Assembly (NCBI GenBank): GCA_946186495.1
Contig: CAMHNQ010000011.1
Location: 1 to 64,000 of the forward strand
Source: an uncultured Bacteroidales bacterium
GTDB taxonomy: Bacteria > Bacteroidota > Bacteroidia > Bacteroidales > WCHB1-69
Length of the DNA: 64,000 bases
Direction of reading: 5' to 3'
The notes below the pieces were generated by a model. That model had not been told where the DNA came from. It worked only from the letters and a program-made list of their open reading frames with translations, and did no database searches. Position numbers and translations under genes: made by a program. Shown piece after piece: positions 7,431-15,828 of this stretch (the stretch's first letter is position 1; the number at the start of each line of letters is the position of its first letter).

Positions 7431-8867
7431 TCAATAATACCGGATTTTGCAATGGCTGTATAATTTCCCTTTTTGGTAACTTCGCGTCCAGTTGCCATGC
7501 CGGTCATAGCGGTAACTGAACAATGTTTTATTATAGTCGAACGTGTCCAGCCGCTTCGAACAGCATCTGCCAAGTTCGTCACCCTGGGCGTTGAGCACGG
7601 TAGCGTCAAGAAAACCAAACCCTTGATATTCGTAATAGACGTTGCGCTCGTCATCATAAACGGTGACTTGGCAATGACTTACGGTATATCCGTCTCTGGA
7701 CTCAATCCAAAGCACTTCACGACCAAGACTGTCATATTGGAGTATGCTACATCCATTTCGAAAAGTTGCCAGACGCTCTCCTTCGGGGGAAAGCACCACG
7801 CGACAACTGGATGTAGCCATAGCAATGGTGTCGCAACCAGCCGCGAGCGAATTCCAAACCCGACCTTCAAAATGGAATTCCTGACAATGACAGGGGTCTG
7901 AAAAGCGGTAGAGCGTGACAGAGTGGAGCGTGTCGTTCCAATAGACAACTTCCCGTGAAACGTGGTTCTGGGTGTATTCATAGTGCTCGTCAACGTAAAC
8001 TTTCTGGCCATCTTGACGGATTCGATGATGCTGAAAGCGGGCAATGGTGCTGTCAGAATTAAAGCTGACTTTCACTTTTTCTTTGTCAACATACTTGATT
8101 GTCAAGCTTTTGACCCGTCCATTGGGATTGCGCCCGTAGTAGGCAACAGCGGATCTGACAAGCTCATCCTTTATGGGCGCCCGACGTGCTTCACGGTTCA
8201 GACTCTGCTCCATCAAGCGCAGATCTTCTGCAATCGAATCGCCAATGTTGCGCAAATAAATCCGAAATCCTGTCACGCTGTCGGCCACAAACGGAAGACG
8301 CAGAAACGCTTCGTTTTCTTCCTCGGACCAAGTGTCCACTTCACTATCGCAGCTATAACGCCACTCATACTCCCACCTTTCCTTTTCCTCTTGCCGATTT
8401 TTCTCATTCTCTTTCGCCCATTGTTTCTCCATTCGACGCTCTTTCTGCAGCATTTTCTGATAATTCACCTTCTCGTCCCGAATATAATGATAATAACAGC
8501 GCAAAATCACTCCTGACATATCATCTGGATGGTGGATTCCCTGTTCATCAAAGTAGGTCGCCAGACGGGAGCCACCCCAAAGTCCCCAATTGTTGCGTAT
8601 CCACATACCCAACGCGAGATGTGTCCTGGCCAAGAAATCCTTCTCCCCCACAGAAAGTATCCATTGCTTGTTTTCCGGTGTCAAAATGGAATCCAACTGT
8701 CGCATACAATCGGGCAAATCCACCGGAATATAGACCGTTTTCAACGAATCCACCTGTTGCTCAGTATTTTGCGCTAAACTAAACAGTGGAATTGCCGTCA
8801 TAAAAAGCAATATCCCCCAAAAAAACGACTGTGTAAAAAAATTGAGAAGTGGTGAATGGGTATTCAT
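7431..8867 (-). CDS. Secreted DUF6794-like protein with YD-type repeats
   Basis: A 478-residue exported protein with a signal or anchor segment at about residues 10-33 (ending FSLAQ). Residues about 45-130 (LPDCMRQLDSIL...ALGMWIRNNWGLWGGSRLATYF...HPDDMSGVIL) match the DUF6794 pattern. A strongly charged helical stretch follows (about 135-175, rich in K and E, possibly coiled coil). The C-terminal 200 residues contain short beta motifs like YDSLGREV and YDRHGNWT, resembling YD/RHS units. Function is unknown; the mix suggests a surface or periplasmic protein. The minus-strand promoter lies in the palindromic divergent promoter at 8887-8913. Confidence 0.6.
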   Translation of the reverse strand: MNTHSPLLNFFTQSFFWGILLFMTAIPLFSLAQNTEQQVDSLKTVYIPVDLPDCMRQLDSILTPENKQWILSVGEKDFLARTHLALGMWIRNNWGLWGGSRLATYFDEQGIHHPDDMSGVILRCYYHYIRDEKVNYQKMLQKERRMEKQWAKENEKNRQEEKERWEYEWRYSCDSEVDTWSEEENEAFLRLPFVADSVTGFRIYLRNIGDSIAEDLRLMEQSLNREARRAPIKDELVRSAVAYYGRNPNGRVKSLTIKYVDKEKVKVSFNSDSTIARFQHHRIRQDGQKVYVDEHYEYTQNHVSREVVYWNDTLHSVTLYRFSDPCHCQEFHFEGRVWNSLAAGCDTIAMATSSCRVVLSPEGERLATFRNGCSILQYDSLGREVLWIESRDGYTVSHCQVTVYDDERNVYYEYQGFGFLDATVLNAQGDELGRCCSKRLDTFDYNKTLFSYRYDRHGNWTRSYQKGKLYSHCKIRYY

Positions 8868-8886
8868 CTTTCAATGATTTCGATCC

Positions 8887-8913
8887 GCAAAAGTACAAAA
8901 ATTGTACTTTTGC
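8887..8913. promoter_or_regulatory. Perfectly palindromic divergent promoter
   Basis: GCAAAAGTACAA, AAA, TTGTACTTTTGC: 12-base perfect inverted arms with a 3-base spacer. Each arm holds a TACTTTTG -7 element, one reading left into the DUF6794-like gene and one reading right into dgkA. The two polymerase footprints must overlap, so the promoters probably exclude each other. Confidence 0.75.
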
Positions 8914-8933
8914 CACCTCAAAAAAATTCCGGG

Positions 8934-9314
8934 ATGAAAAAACAGGAGAAATTTTCAATCGCCAAGAGACTTAAGAGCTTTACATACGCTTTCAACGGGC
9001 TGAAAGTGCTCTTTCAGGAGGAACACAACAGCCGGATACATCTGTTCGCGACCGTTTGCGTCGTCATCGCGGGCGCGCTGCTCAAACTGTCGGTGCTGGA
9101 ATGGGTGGCGGTTGCTTTTGCCGTCGGACTGGTGTTCAGCGGCGAAATCTTCAACTCGGCCATTGAGGATCTTGCCGATGTGGTGTGCCCCGAACGCGAC
9201 GAGCGTATCAAGAAGGTCAAAGACTTGGCCGCCGCTGCGGTCTTGGTGAATGCCATCACCGCAGCCGTCATCGGTTTGCTGGTTTTTGTCCCGAAAATCA
9301 TTCAATTGTTCTAG
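8934..9314 (+). CDS. dgkA: Diacylglycerol kinase family (DgkA/undecaprenol kinase)
   Basis: A 126-residue integral membrane kinase. It phosphorylates diacylglycerol or undecaprenol at the inner membrane, recycling lipid carriers. The motif EIFNSAIEDLADVV is the family catalytic helix (E-x-x-N-[ST]-A-I-E...D), and EEHNSRIH earlier gives the N-terminal acidic site. Three hydrophobic helices are visible (about 40-57, 60-78 and 103-122). The tail ERDERIKKVKDLAAAAVL is typical. ATG 8934 is used because the promoter TACTTTTG lies at 8905; the track start at 8856 would span it. Gram-positive-type DgkA proteins prefer undecaprenol, so the substrate is uncertain. Confidence 0.9.
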   Translation: MKKQEKFSIAKRLKSFTYAFNGLKVLFQEEHNSRIHLFATVCVVIAGALLKLSVLEWVAVAFAVGLVFSGEIFNSAIEDLADVVCPERDERIKKVKDLAAAAVLVNAITAAVIGLLVFVPKIIQLF

Positions 9315-9352
9315 ATGTTGACTGGTGTTTGTCATCCGAAATGCTACCGAGT

Positions 9353-9390
9353 TCTTGCCCCTAACGGGCTGCTTAAGGAATTATATTTCA
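9353..9390 (+). repeat. Hairpin element shared with 57856
   Basis: CTTGCCCCTAACGGGCTGC followed by TTAAGGAAT. Nearly the same sequence (CTTGCCCCTTCGGGGCTGC, TTAAGGAAT) recurs 48 kb away between S41 peptidase and barrel genes. The CCC..GGG arms can pair, so it may act as a terminator after dgkA, but a conserved tail past the hairpin suggests a dispersed repeat family. Confidence 0.6.
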
Positions 9391-9393
9391 AAT

Positions 9394-9421
9394 TAAACCT
9401 TAAACCCTAAACCCTAAACCC
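9394..9421 (+). repeat. Telomere-like heptamer TAAACCC x4
   Basis: TAAACCT then three exact TAAACCC units end seven bases before the EamA transporter ATG, where a ribosome binding site would normally sit. A slippage-prone tract of this kind could alter spacing to the start codon. Confidence 0.7.
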
Positions 9422-9427
9422 TACCCC

Positions 9428-10408
9428 ATGTTTCTCGGTGAGCTAATCTCCTTGTTCGTCGCCCTTTCGTGGACCGCCACCGCGCTTTTCGCCGAGGTGG
9501 GCTCGAAGCGGATGGGCTCGTTGCCGTTCAACACAATACGGATGACGATGTCGCTGCTGTTCCTCATCCTCACGCTCTGGTTGGTGATGGGCGTGCCCTA
9601 CCCGCGCTACGCCGACGGCGGCACGTGGGGCTGGCTGCTGCTCTCGGGCGTGGTCGGCTACGTCATCGGCGACTACTGCCTGATGCAGGGCTACATCCAC
9701 ATCGGGTCGCGCTTCGGACAGCTCTTCATGACGCTTTCGGCCCCTACGGCGGCCCTCACGGGACGGGTTCTCCTCGGCGAGCAGATGCGCCCGGTCGCCA
9801 TCCTCGGCATGGTCGTCACCCTGAGCGGCATCGCCCTCTCGATTCTCTCGAAAAGCGATGATTCGGAGCATCACGGGCTGCGTTTCAAGCTGCCTGCCAA
9901 GGGCATCTTCTACGCGGCAATGGCCGGTATCTGTCAAGGTTTCGGACTGGTACTCAGCAAGATGGGACTCCAACACTACGAAGCGGCGCTCACGGTGCTC
10001 AACATTTCCCAGGATGCGGTCTTTGAAGGCGCGTTGCTGCCGTTGCCGGTCAGCATTTGCGTGCCTTTCGCCGCCACCACCATCCGCGCCTACATCGGGC
10101 TGGCGGGCTTTTTCCTCTCGCTGATGCTGTTCAGCAAAGACGGGCTGGCGAAGCTGCGCAGTGCCGTCCGCGACCGCAAGGCGATGGGATGCGTGTTCGC
10201 CTCCACCATCTTCGGACCGTTCATCGGGGTCAGCGCGTCATTGTTGGCCACGATGTACACCTCCGCAGGCATCGCGCAGACCATCTTCGCGCTCACGCCC
10301 ATCCTCATCATCGCCCCGGCGGCCATCCTATTCCACCAGAGAGTGACGGTCCGCGAGGTCATCGGCGCCGTCGTCAGCGTGGCGGGGGTGTGCATGTTCT
10401 TCGTGTAA
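9428..10408 (+). CDS. DMT/EamA family transporter
   Basis: A 326-residue inner-membrane protein with about ten transmembrane helices in two EamA repeats (about 1-140 and 155-326). Characteristic pieces are ALSWTATALFAEVGSKRMG at the start, FGQLFMTLSAPTAALTGRVLLGEQ at the end of repeat one and FALTPILIIAPAAILFHQRVTVREVIGAVVSVAGV at the end of repeat two. These carriers export metabolites or amino acids; the substrate is not predictable here. The Shine-Dalgarno position is occupied by a TAAACCC tract, and a REP-like palindrome begins directly after the stop codon. Confidence 0.85.
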   Translation: MFLGELISLFVALSWTATALFAEVGSKRMGSLPFNTIRMTMSLLFLILTLWLVMGVPYPRYADGGTWGWLLLSGVVGYVIGDYCLMQGYIHIGSRFGQLFMTLSAPTAALTGRVLLGEQMRPVAILGMVVTLSGIALSILSKSDDSEHHGLRFKLPAKGIFYAAMAGICQGFGLVLSKMGLQHYEAALTVLNISQDAVFEGALLPLPVSICVPFAATTIRAYIGLAGFFLSLMLFSKDGLAKLRSAVRDRKAMGCVFASTIFGPFIGVSASLLATMYTSAGIAQTIFALTPILIIAPAAILFHQRVTVREVIGAVVSVAGVCMFFV

Positions 10409-10476
10409 TCTCCCGCTGAAACCGCTGATTAACGCAGACATTATTTCTGCGTCATTCTGAGCAGTCTGCGGGAGAA
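10409..10476. repeat. REP-like palindromic element, copy A
   Basis: Starts TCTCCCGCTGA right after the transporter stop codon and ends TCTGCGGGAGA. The ends are inverted repeats and the interior has TGATTAACGCAGA and TTTCTGCGTCA. Same family as copies at 11376, 14336, 18516 and 19439. Probably also stops transcription. Confidence 0.8.
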
Positions 10477-10491
10477 TGTCCAATAAAATCG

Positions 10492-10499
10492 TACTTTTG
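10492..10499 (+). promoter_or_regulatory. Bacteroidota -7 promoter element
   Basis: TACTTTTG followed by CACC, 27 bases before the flavodoxin-like lipoprotein start. Confidence 0.7.
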
Positions 10500-10525
10500 C
10501 ACCTCGAATTTCAAAAAACAGCCGT

Positions 10526-11368
10526 ATGAAAAACACCAAACTGATACTGCTCCTCGCAGCAGTGATGCTGACCGCCGTTGCCTGCGGTTCTAAGAAAGAG
10601 TCCCCGAAAGAGGAAGCCCCTAAGATGCTGGTCCTCTACTACTCCCAGACCGGCAACACCAAGGCCGTGGCGGATGCAATCGCCAACAAGCTCGGTGCCG
10701 ACATCGAGGAAATCACGATGGTTGACCCCTACGACCCTGACTTCCAGGCCACTATCGACCGTTGCAAGAAAGACCAGGAGCAGGGTGTCCTCCCCGAGAT
10801 TCAACCCGTAAAAGCGGACATCGCAAACTACGATGTCATCTTCCTCGGCTATCCCGTGTGGTTCGGGACTTATGCGCCGCCCGTGACCGCCTTCCTCAAC
10901 GGTGCCGACCTCAGCGGCAAGAAGATCGTGCCGTTCTGCACCTTCGGCAGCGGCGGACTGGAATCCAGCGTGAAGGATTTGGCGGCGGCTGAGCCCAACG
11001 CGGAGATCCTGCCCGGCTACGGAGTCCGCGCCGCCCGTCTGGAGGCGATGCCCCAAGAGGTTGACAATTTCTTGAAAGCCAATGGATTCCTTGAGGGTGA
11101 ATGCCCCCAGTTGGCGGACTTCCCCGCGCAGCACGAGGCGAGCGCTGACGAGACCGCCATCTTCGACGCGGCGGTCGATGGCTACCCGATGATCCATGCC
11201 AAGGCCAAGACGGTGGCCTCCCGCGACCTCCCCGACGGCACCGAATACCTCTTCACCGCCGTCAACCTTCCCCGCGAGGACAAGCCGGATATGTCCACTG
11301 ACGAGATCCAAGTATATGTGACGGTGGAGAAAGACAAGGCGCCGGTGTTCACGAAGGTGATACGGTAG
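10526..11368 (+). CDS. Flavodoxin-fold lipoprotein
   Basis: A 280-residue lipoprotein: signal MKNTKLILLLAAVMLTAVACG with lipobox Cys at 20, then a flavodoxin domain (about 34-195). The FMN phosphate loop is LYYSQTGNTKAVADAI; later FLGYPVWFGTYAPP supplies the flavin-stacking loop and FCTFGSGGLESS the third loop. This is the flavodoxin-4-like group, here exported rather than cytosolic. The last 80 residues form a second small domain of unknown type. It probably transfers electrons outside the inner membrane, but the partner is unknown. It is flanked on both sides by REP-like elements, so it is likely monocistronic. Confidence 0.8.
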   Translation: MKNTKLILLLAAVMLTAVACGSKKESPKEEAPKMLVLYYSQTGNTKAVADAIANKLGADIEEITMVDPYDPDFQATIDRCKKDQEQGVLPEIQPVKADIANYDVIFLGYPVWFGTYAPPVTAFLNGADLSGKKIVPFCTFGSGGLESSVKDLAAAEPNAEILPGYGVRAARLEAMPQEVDNFLKANGFLEGECPQLADFPAQHEASADETAIFDAAVDGYPMIHAKAKTVASRDLPDGTEYLFTAVNLPREDKPDMSTDEIQVYVTVEKDKAPVFTKVIR

Positions 11369-11375
11369 TTTGCTT

Positions 11376-11443
11376 TCCCGCGGAACTCGCTGATTTGCGC
11401 TGAAAAAGGGTCTGCGATGTTCTGCGAAGTCTGCGGGAGAAAA
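11376..11443. repeat. REP-like palindromic element, copy B
   Basis: TCCCGCGGAACTCGCTGATT to CTGCGAAGTCTGCGGGAGA, beginning seven bases after the flavodoxin stop. Full-length copy with inverted ends. Confidence 0.85.
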
Positions 11444-11464
11444 TTACAGCAAACTGCAACCTTT

Positions 11465-11480
11465 TGACACTTTTGTGTCA
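11465..11480 (+). promoter_or_regulatory. Small palindrome over a -7-like element
   Basis: TGACAC, TTTT, GTGTCA: perfect 6-base arms. CACTTTTG inside it resembles TAnnTTTG and lies 36 bases before the gene at 11511, so it may be both promoter and operator. Confidence 0.45.
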
Positions 11481-11510
11481 TTATTGTAAAGTTGTTTAAA
11501 TGAACTCAAT

Positions 11511-13535
11511 ATGAAAAACATCCCCCTTGTGCTGGTCATTCTTTCGTTGCTATTTTCGGGCATAGCGCAGGAGCGCGAAAACCGTGACTATCGTGCTGAA
11601 CTTGATTTGCTGGGCGGCTTTCCCCTCTTCGCGCTCGCACCTGACGGAACCTGCTGGCTGACATCGGGGCGGGGCAAAGTCTATTACACCGATGACATCC
11701 ACTCCGACTGGCATTGCGCCTCACCGCTCTTTCTCGTTAACGATAACACTTGGATAACCGTAAATCAACTCTCTTTTATAGACACGAACACCGCCATAGC
11801 CGTCACATACGACGAGTGGGGAAAATGGAGTCATTGCTATCGCACTGAAAACCATGGCAAAAGTTGGTTTCAGCAAGCCGTAAGCGGGGATGTGGATCTC
11901 CGACAAGTTTGCACAGATGCGCAGGGTCATATTTGGTTGACTGGATCCGGCGAAGAAGCTATTCTCTACTATTCCGAAGACCATGGCGTAACCTTCACAC
12001 CACTGGAACGGCCGGTTATTTCAACAGATTGGGTAAATGTCACGGCATTTGACATGCGAGACGGGCTGTACGGCTTAGCTGGAGTCAACATCAAGCACGA
12101 CACCTTTCCGCTCATGCTGACGGAAGACAATTGGCGCACTTCAAAGCGGATTCCCACACCGTTAGGAGAAGGTAAAGAAATCAGCAAAGTGTTGATATGG
12201 AATGATTTATGGGTGATTCGGCAAGGAAGGGAGGTCTATTACTCATCTTCTCAAAATCTTCAGTGGCAGCGTTTTCCGATCACGGTCACGGATTTTTATC
12301 CTGACAGGGAACGCGGACATCTGATAGCCATCACCGACAATCTCGACGTGGTCGATTTCAGCTCCCCCACGGATTACCGGCCGTTCTCCCGCGAACCGCT
12401 GCCCGCAAAGCCTGCGGAGGCCGCTGTCTATCACGGAAAATTGTATGTATGGACGGTCGGTGGCTTCCTCTGCAAGGCAGACGAGGATGGGGTGGTTTTC
12501 GCTTTCCGTGGCTATACTTCGGATGAGGGCATCGAAAAACCCTATATGGTGAGGGACGGCGGCCAGCAGCTTTGGGGCGTTGACTTCCGCAACACGCTCT
12601 GCTTCGCCGACAAATCGGATGGCAGATGGTATCGCAAGCAGTATCTCCCAATGGATGTCGAAACATTCAAACTATTAAGTGACAGTGTGGCGCTGTTTTG
12701 GGACGGGCAGCGGCATTACACGTACTCCCTTGCCGACGATCAGCTGCGTCCTTACACCCTTTCCGCGCCTTTGGAGGGTTTTCTGAAAGCACCGATAACC
12801 GAGGTCGTTCTCTGCGGTGGGCTAACAAAATACCGTAGCGACACCGTCCGATACACTCTCACACCCGACGGCGATCTGCAGGCGAATCTTGCCACGTTGG
12901 TCTTGGACCAGTATGATCCGTGCTTTCCGAAAGCCAACGCCAAATACAAACGGAAAAGCATAAAGTTCCCGCATACCGCCAGTCGTCACGAATTGGACAG
13001 CATTCTTCGCGAAATCAACCGCGACTACACCCGCATTCCCAACATCGCCGAGATGCAAATCACCGAAAAAGACAAGAAGAACTACTTCAAACTGTTGAAA
13101 AAAAAGGAAATATGGTATCATGGAATCTTTCCGAATCCCAAAAATAAAAATGATGCTTTCGTTTATGATTATGCGAAGAATTTCCACCGGTCAGTGCCGG
13201 ATCGAATCGACACGCTGAGTGCCAACACAATACGGAAAATCCTGTACAAAGATGAAAACTGGAGGACCACAGGCGGAGTCTATTGGTTCGAGGTTCAGGT
13301 CATCAACAGCCGTCATGACACGCTCTGTTTCATCCATTTCAATTTGCGTAACGAATATGCCTGGTTCATCCCGTGGTTGACGGAATACAACGGCATCCCG
13401 TTCCGGTGTTACAGCCTTTCGCTTTCACGTTGGGTGTCGGAGTGCCTTCCAGAGAAGTTTTACGTCAAAGGGAGTTTCGACAACGCCCGTTTCTTGTTGC
13501 AGATTGCGGCCTATTTCTGGAAACAGGAGGATTAG
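11511..13535 (+). CDS. Large secreted beta-propeller-like protein
   Basis: A 674-residue exported protein with a short signal (MKNIPLVLVILSLLFSGIAQ). Residues about 30-350 contain repeated blade-like elements of the sialidase/BNR or YCF48 type (DGTCWLTSGRGKVYYTDD, AQGHIWLTGSGEEAILYYSEDHG, MLTEDNWRTSKRIPTP), which resemble S-x-D-x-G-x-T/W turns. The C-terminal half is not recognised and contains a Lys-rich helix (ITEKDKKNYFKLLKKKE) and several Trp/Tyr-rich strands. No catalytic set is evident. It is likely a periplasmic or surface binding protein. It stands alone between REP elements. Confidence 0.6.
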   Translation: MKNIPLVLVILSLLFSGIAQERENRDYRAELDLLGGFPLFALAPDGTCWLTSGRGKVYYTDDIHSDWHCASPLFLVNDNTWITVNQLSFIDTNTAIAVTYDEWGKWSHCYRTENHGKSWFQQAVSGDVDLRQVCTDAQGHIWLTGSGEEAILYYSEDHGVTFTPLERPVISTDWVNVTAFDMRDGLYGLAGVNIKHDTFPLMLTEDNWRTSKRIPTPLGEGKEISKVLIWNDLWVIRQGREVYYSSSQNLQWQRFPITVTDFYPDRERGHLIAITDNLDVVDFSSPTDYRPFSREPLPAKPAEAAVYHGKLYVWTVGGFLCKADEDGVVFAFRGYTSDEGIEKPYMVRDGGQQLWGVDFRNTLCFADKSDGRWYRKQYLPMDVETFKLLSDSVALFWDGQRHYTYSLADDQLRPYTLSAPLEGFLKAPITEVVLCGGLTKYRSDTVRYTLTPDGDLQANLATLVLDQYDPCFPKANAKYKRKSIKFPHTASRHELDSILREINRDYTRIPNIAEMQITEKDKKNYFKLLKKKEIWYHGIFPNPKNKNDAFVYDYAKNFHRSVPDRIDTLSANTIRKILYKDENWRTTGGVYWFEVQVINSRHDTLCFIHFNLRNEYAWFIPWLTEYNGIPFRCYSLSLSRWVSECLPEKFYVKGSFDNARFLLQIAAYFWKQED

Positions 13536-13540
13536 GGCAT

Positions 13541-13560
13541 GCGAAGTCTGCGGGAAAAAA
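13541..13560. repeat. Half REP-like element, copy C
   Basis: GCGAAGTCTGCGGGAAAAAA matches only the right half of the REP-like family, a few bases after the preceding stop codon. Confidence 0.65.
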
Positions 13561-13571
13561 CAATAAAAGTG

Positions 13572-13579
13572 TATTTTCG
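13572..13579 (+). promoter_or_regulatory. Bacteroidota -7 promoter element
   Basis: TATTTTCG followed by CGG, 36 bases before the SDR start. Confidence 0.6.
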
Positions 13580-13614
13580 CGGCCTCTTATCAAACAAATT
13601 TCTAAACGTAAAAA

Positions 13615-14325
13615 ATGAAAGAAAAGACTGCATTCATCACTGGGGCCAACAAAGGAATCGGATTCGGCATTGCAAAACATCTCGGCCTGAGCGGCTGGAG
13701 AATCATCATCGGGGCGCGAAATCAGGAACGTGCGGAGAAGGCCATCCGCGAACTCACCGCCTTGGGCATCGATGTGCCCGGATGGGTATGCGTGGAACTG
13801 GCCGACCTTGCGAGCGTGGAAAACGCCGCCCGCGAGTTGAACGACAAATATCCGGAACTTGCGCTGTTGGTGAACAACGCCGGCATCCCGGGCGACATGG
13901 GCGTGGACAGCCTCCATACGGAAATCGGCGACATCCGGGAGACCCTCGAAGTGAACTTCGTCGGCACTTTCGCGCTCACCAAGCTGCTGATGCCTCTGCT
14001 TGCGAAGAACTACGGCCGGATTGTCAACGTCACCGTGCCGTCGGAAATCAGTCCCTACTGGCATCCGTTAGCCTACGTGACGAGCAAGGCCGCCCAAAAC
14101 GCCATGATGGGCGTGATGGCCATCGAGTTCCAGCAGCACAACACCCCGTTGGAGATTTTCTCGGTGCACCCGGGTCCCACCACCACCGACCTCAACGGTA
14201 ACATGAGTTTCCCCGGCTTCCACGACATTGACACGGTAGGTGAGAAGATGGCCGAGCTCATCAACGACGGTCAAAGCCACCAGGGCGAATTCGTGGAGCT
14301 TTACCCGATTGTGAAAGAAGATTAG
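13615..14325 (+). CDS. Short-chain dehydrogenase/reductase
   Basis: A 236-residue cytosolic SDR with a Rossmann fold. The cofactor loop is TGANKGIGFG (residues 8-17); GARNQERAEKA after strand 2 suggests NADPH, because a basic residue follows. NNAG lies at about 86-89, and the catalytic Tyr and Lys are in YVTSK (about 156-160) with Ser near SEIS (about 143). The length is normal for classical SDRs and resembles carbonyl reductase-like members. The substrate is unknown. A REP element follows the stop. Confidence 0.88.
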   Translation: MKEKTAFITGANKGIGFGIAKHLGLSGWRIIIGARNQERAEKAIRELTALGIDVPGWVCVELADLASVENAARELNDKYPELALLVNNAGIPGDMGVDSLHTEIGDIRETLEVNFVGTFALTKLLMPLLAKNYGRIVNVTVPSEISPYWHPLAYVTSKAAQNAMMGVMAIEFQQHNTPLEIFSVHPGPTTTDLNGNMSFPGFHDIDTVGEKMAELINDGQSHQGEFVELYPIVKED

Positions 14326-14335
14326 CCGAATGGTT

Positions 14336-14403
14336 TCCCCGCAGAACTCGCTGGTTTGCGTGGAAAATGGTCTGCGTTAATCTGCGAGATCTGCGGGAGA
14401 AAG
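14336..14403. repeat. REP-like palindromic element, copy D
   Basis: TCCCCGCAGAACTCGCTGG to CTGCGAGATCTGCGGGAGA, ten bases after the SDR stop codon and just before the 33-bp box array of ATPase copy 2. Confidence 0.85.
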
Positions 14404-14417
14404 GAATATCTCCCGTC

Positions 14418-14503
14418 GGAAAAAAGTTGCATTATGCATTCCGATACATTGGAAAAAAGTTGTATTTTTGCAGTCTGAATCCTGGAAAAAAGTTGCATTA
14501 TGC
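14418..14503 (+). repeat. Three 20-bp boxes phased at exactly 33 bp over promoter and start codon
   Basis: GGAAAAAAGTTG starts at 14418, 14451 and 14484. Boxes 1 and 3 share GGAAAAAAGTTGCATTATGC; box 2 reads GGAAAAAAGTTGTATTTTTG, so the TATTTTTG -7 element (14463-14470) is part of it. The ATG of the ATPase gene (14500) is inside box 3. The 33-base spacing is close to three helical turns, which would put the boxes on one face of the DNA. This is a strong operator-like layout. Confidence 0.9.
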
Positions 14504-15828
14504 TTCGTAGAAAAATCGACAAAGTATTTGATAATTGGGCAAATAAAAACAAAAAGAAAGCACTTTTTGTTGAAGGTGCCAGACAAGTAGGAAAAACCAC
14601 TTCCATCAGGGAACTTGCTCGTCGGCATTACAAGCATTTCATTGAAATCAATTTCATCAAAACCCCATCCGTGAAAAAGGCTTTTGGCGGTGATCTGGAT
14701 GCCAACACCATTATTCTTAACCTTTCAGCGATGGGATTAGGCCCTTTTGTCCCGGGTGAGACCTTGATTTTTTTCGATGAGATTCAAGAGTGCCCCAACG
14801 CTCGGGCTGCTATCAAATTTCTCGTGGAGGATGGTACATTCGACTATGTGGAATCTGGGTCCCTGCTTGGGATTCATTATAAAGGGGAGGAAGATTCCGA
14901 GGATGAGGTTGGGGAAATCCCTTCCATACCCGTTGGATCAGAAGAAACCGTGGAGATGTATCCTTTTGATTTCGAGGAGTTTCTCTGGGCGGCAGGTATT
15001 ACCGAGGATGTCATTGGCATATTGAAGAATGCTTTCTCCACGAGCAGAGCCGTTCCGGAGTTTGTCCACGACCAGATTATGCGCCGATACGCACAATATA
15101 TGGCTGTGGGGGGATTACCAGAAGTAGTCGCTAGTTTTATGGATAACCGTGATTTCTCCGTGGTTCTTAACATGCAGAACAATCTTTTGGCTGGCTACAG
15201 AAGGGACATTTCCAAATATGCAGGCAAAGACAAAGTGTTGGTGAAGCGGGTGTTTGACGCTATCCCGGCTCAATTGGCGAAACCGGACAAGCGTTTTGTG
15301 CTGGCGGACTTGGAACACGGGGCAAGCCGCCGCAAATATGCCGATCCCACCCAGTGGCTGATAGATGCCGGAATGGCTTATTATGCCATACAAACCAATG
15401 CACTGTCACTTCCGTTGTCTAACGTGGAGAATCGCCGACTATACAAATTGTATCTGTTGGATAATGGGCTTCTATGCAATATGAGTCTGCCACGGCAATA
15501 TTTTGCCGTTATGAACGGTGAACTCGACCTGAATGAAGGTGCTATGACAGAAAACTTTGTGGCCGCCGAATTGGTGAAAAAAGGTTACCCGTTGCATTAT
15601 TTCGACCAAAAAAGCAAACACGAACTTGACTTTGTTTTGCCCGCTGAGGAGGGTATTCAGATTGTGGAGGTGAAGTCTGGAAGCAATTTCCGCCGTCACG
15701 CCTCCTTGGATTACGCTTTGGCGCATTCACATTCTATAATATCCGAGGCCATAGTGCTTTGCAACTCCAATGTGGTGCTGGCTAATGGCATTCGCTACCT
15801 GCCGCTGTATATGGCTATGTTTCTATAG
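14500..15828 (+). CDS. AAA ATPase with DUF4143 C-terminal domain (copy 2)
   Basis: A 442-residue cytosolic ATPase. Walker A is GARQVGKT (26-33), Walker B is LIFFDEIQECP (about 88-98), then YVESGSLLG. The C-terminal DUF4143 region (about 230-430) has HELDFVLP and IQIVEVKSGS, giving an intact nuclease-like D...E-x-K motif. This is the canonical form of the family (GARQVGKT, FDEIQE, EVKSG). The start codon is embedded in the third of three phased repeat boxes, so translation as well as transcription could be controlled there. A REP-like element precedes it. Role is unknown in the family. Confidence 0.88.
   Translation: MLRRKIDKVFDNWANKNKKKALFVEGARQVGKTTSIRELARRHYKHFIEINFIKTPSVKKAFGGDLDANTIILNLSAMGLGPFVPGETLIFFDEIQECPNARAAIKFLVEDGTFDYVESGSLLGIHYKGEEDSEDEVGEIPSIPVGSEETVEMYPFDFEEFLWAAGITEDVIGILKNAFSTSRAVPEFVHDQIMRRYAQYMAVGGLPEVVASFMDNRDFSVVLNMQNNLLAGYRRDISKYAGKDKVLVKRVFDAIPAQLAKPDKRFVLADLEHGASRRKYADPTQWLIDAGMAYYAIQTNALSLPLSNVENRRLYKLYLLDNGLLCNMSLPRQYFAVMNGELDLNEGAMTENFVAAELVKKGYPLHYFDQKSKHELDFVLPAEEGIQIVEVKSGSNFRRHASLDYALAHSHSIISEAIVLCNSNVVLANGIRYLPLYMAMFL

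Noticed and set aside
10511-11311. 266-residue minus-strand ORF
   Set aside because: Antisense of the flavodoxin-like lipoprotein, which has a promoter, signal and FMN motifs.
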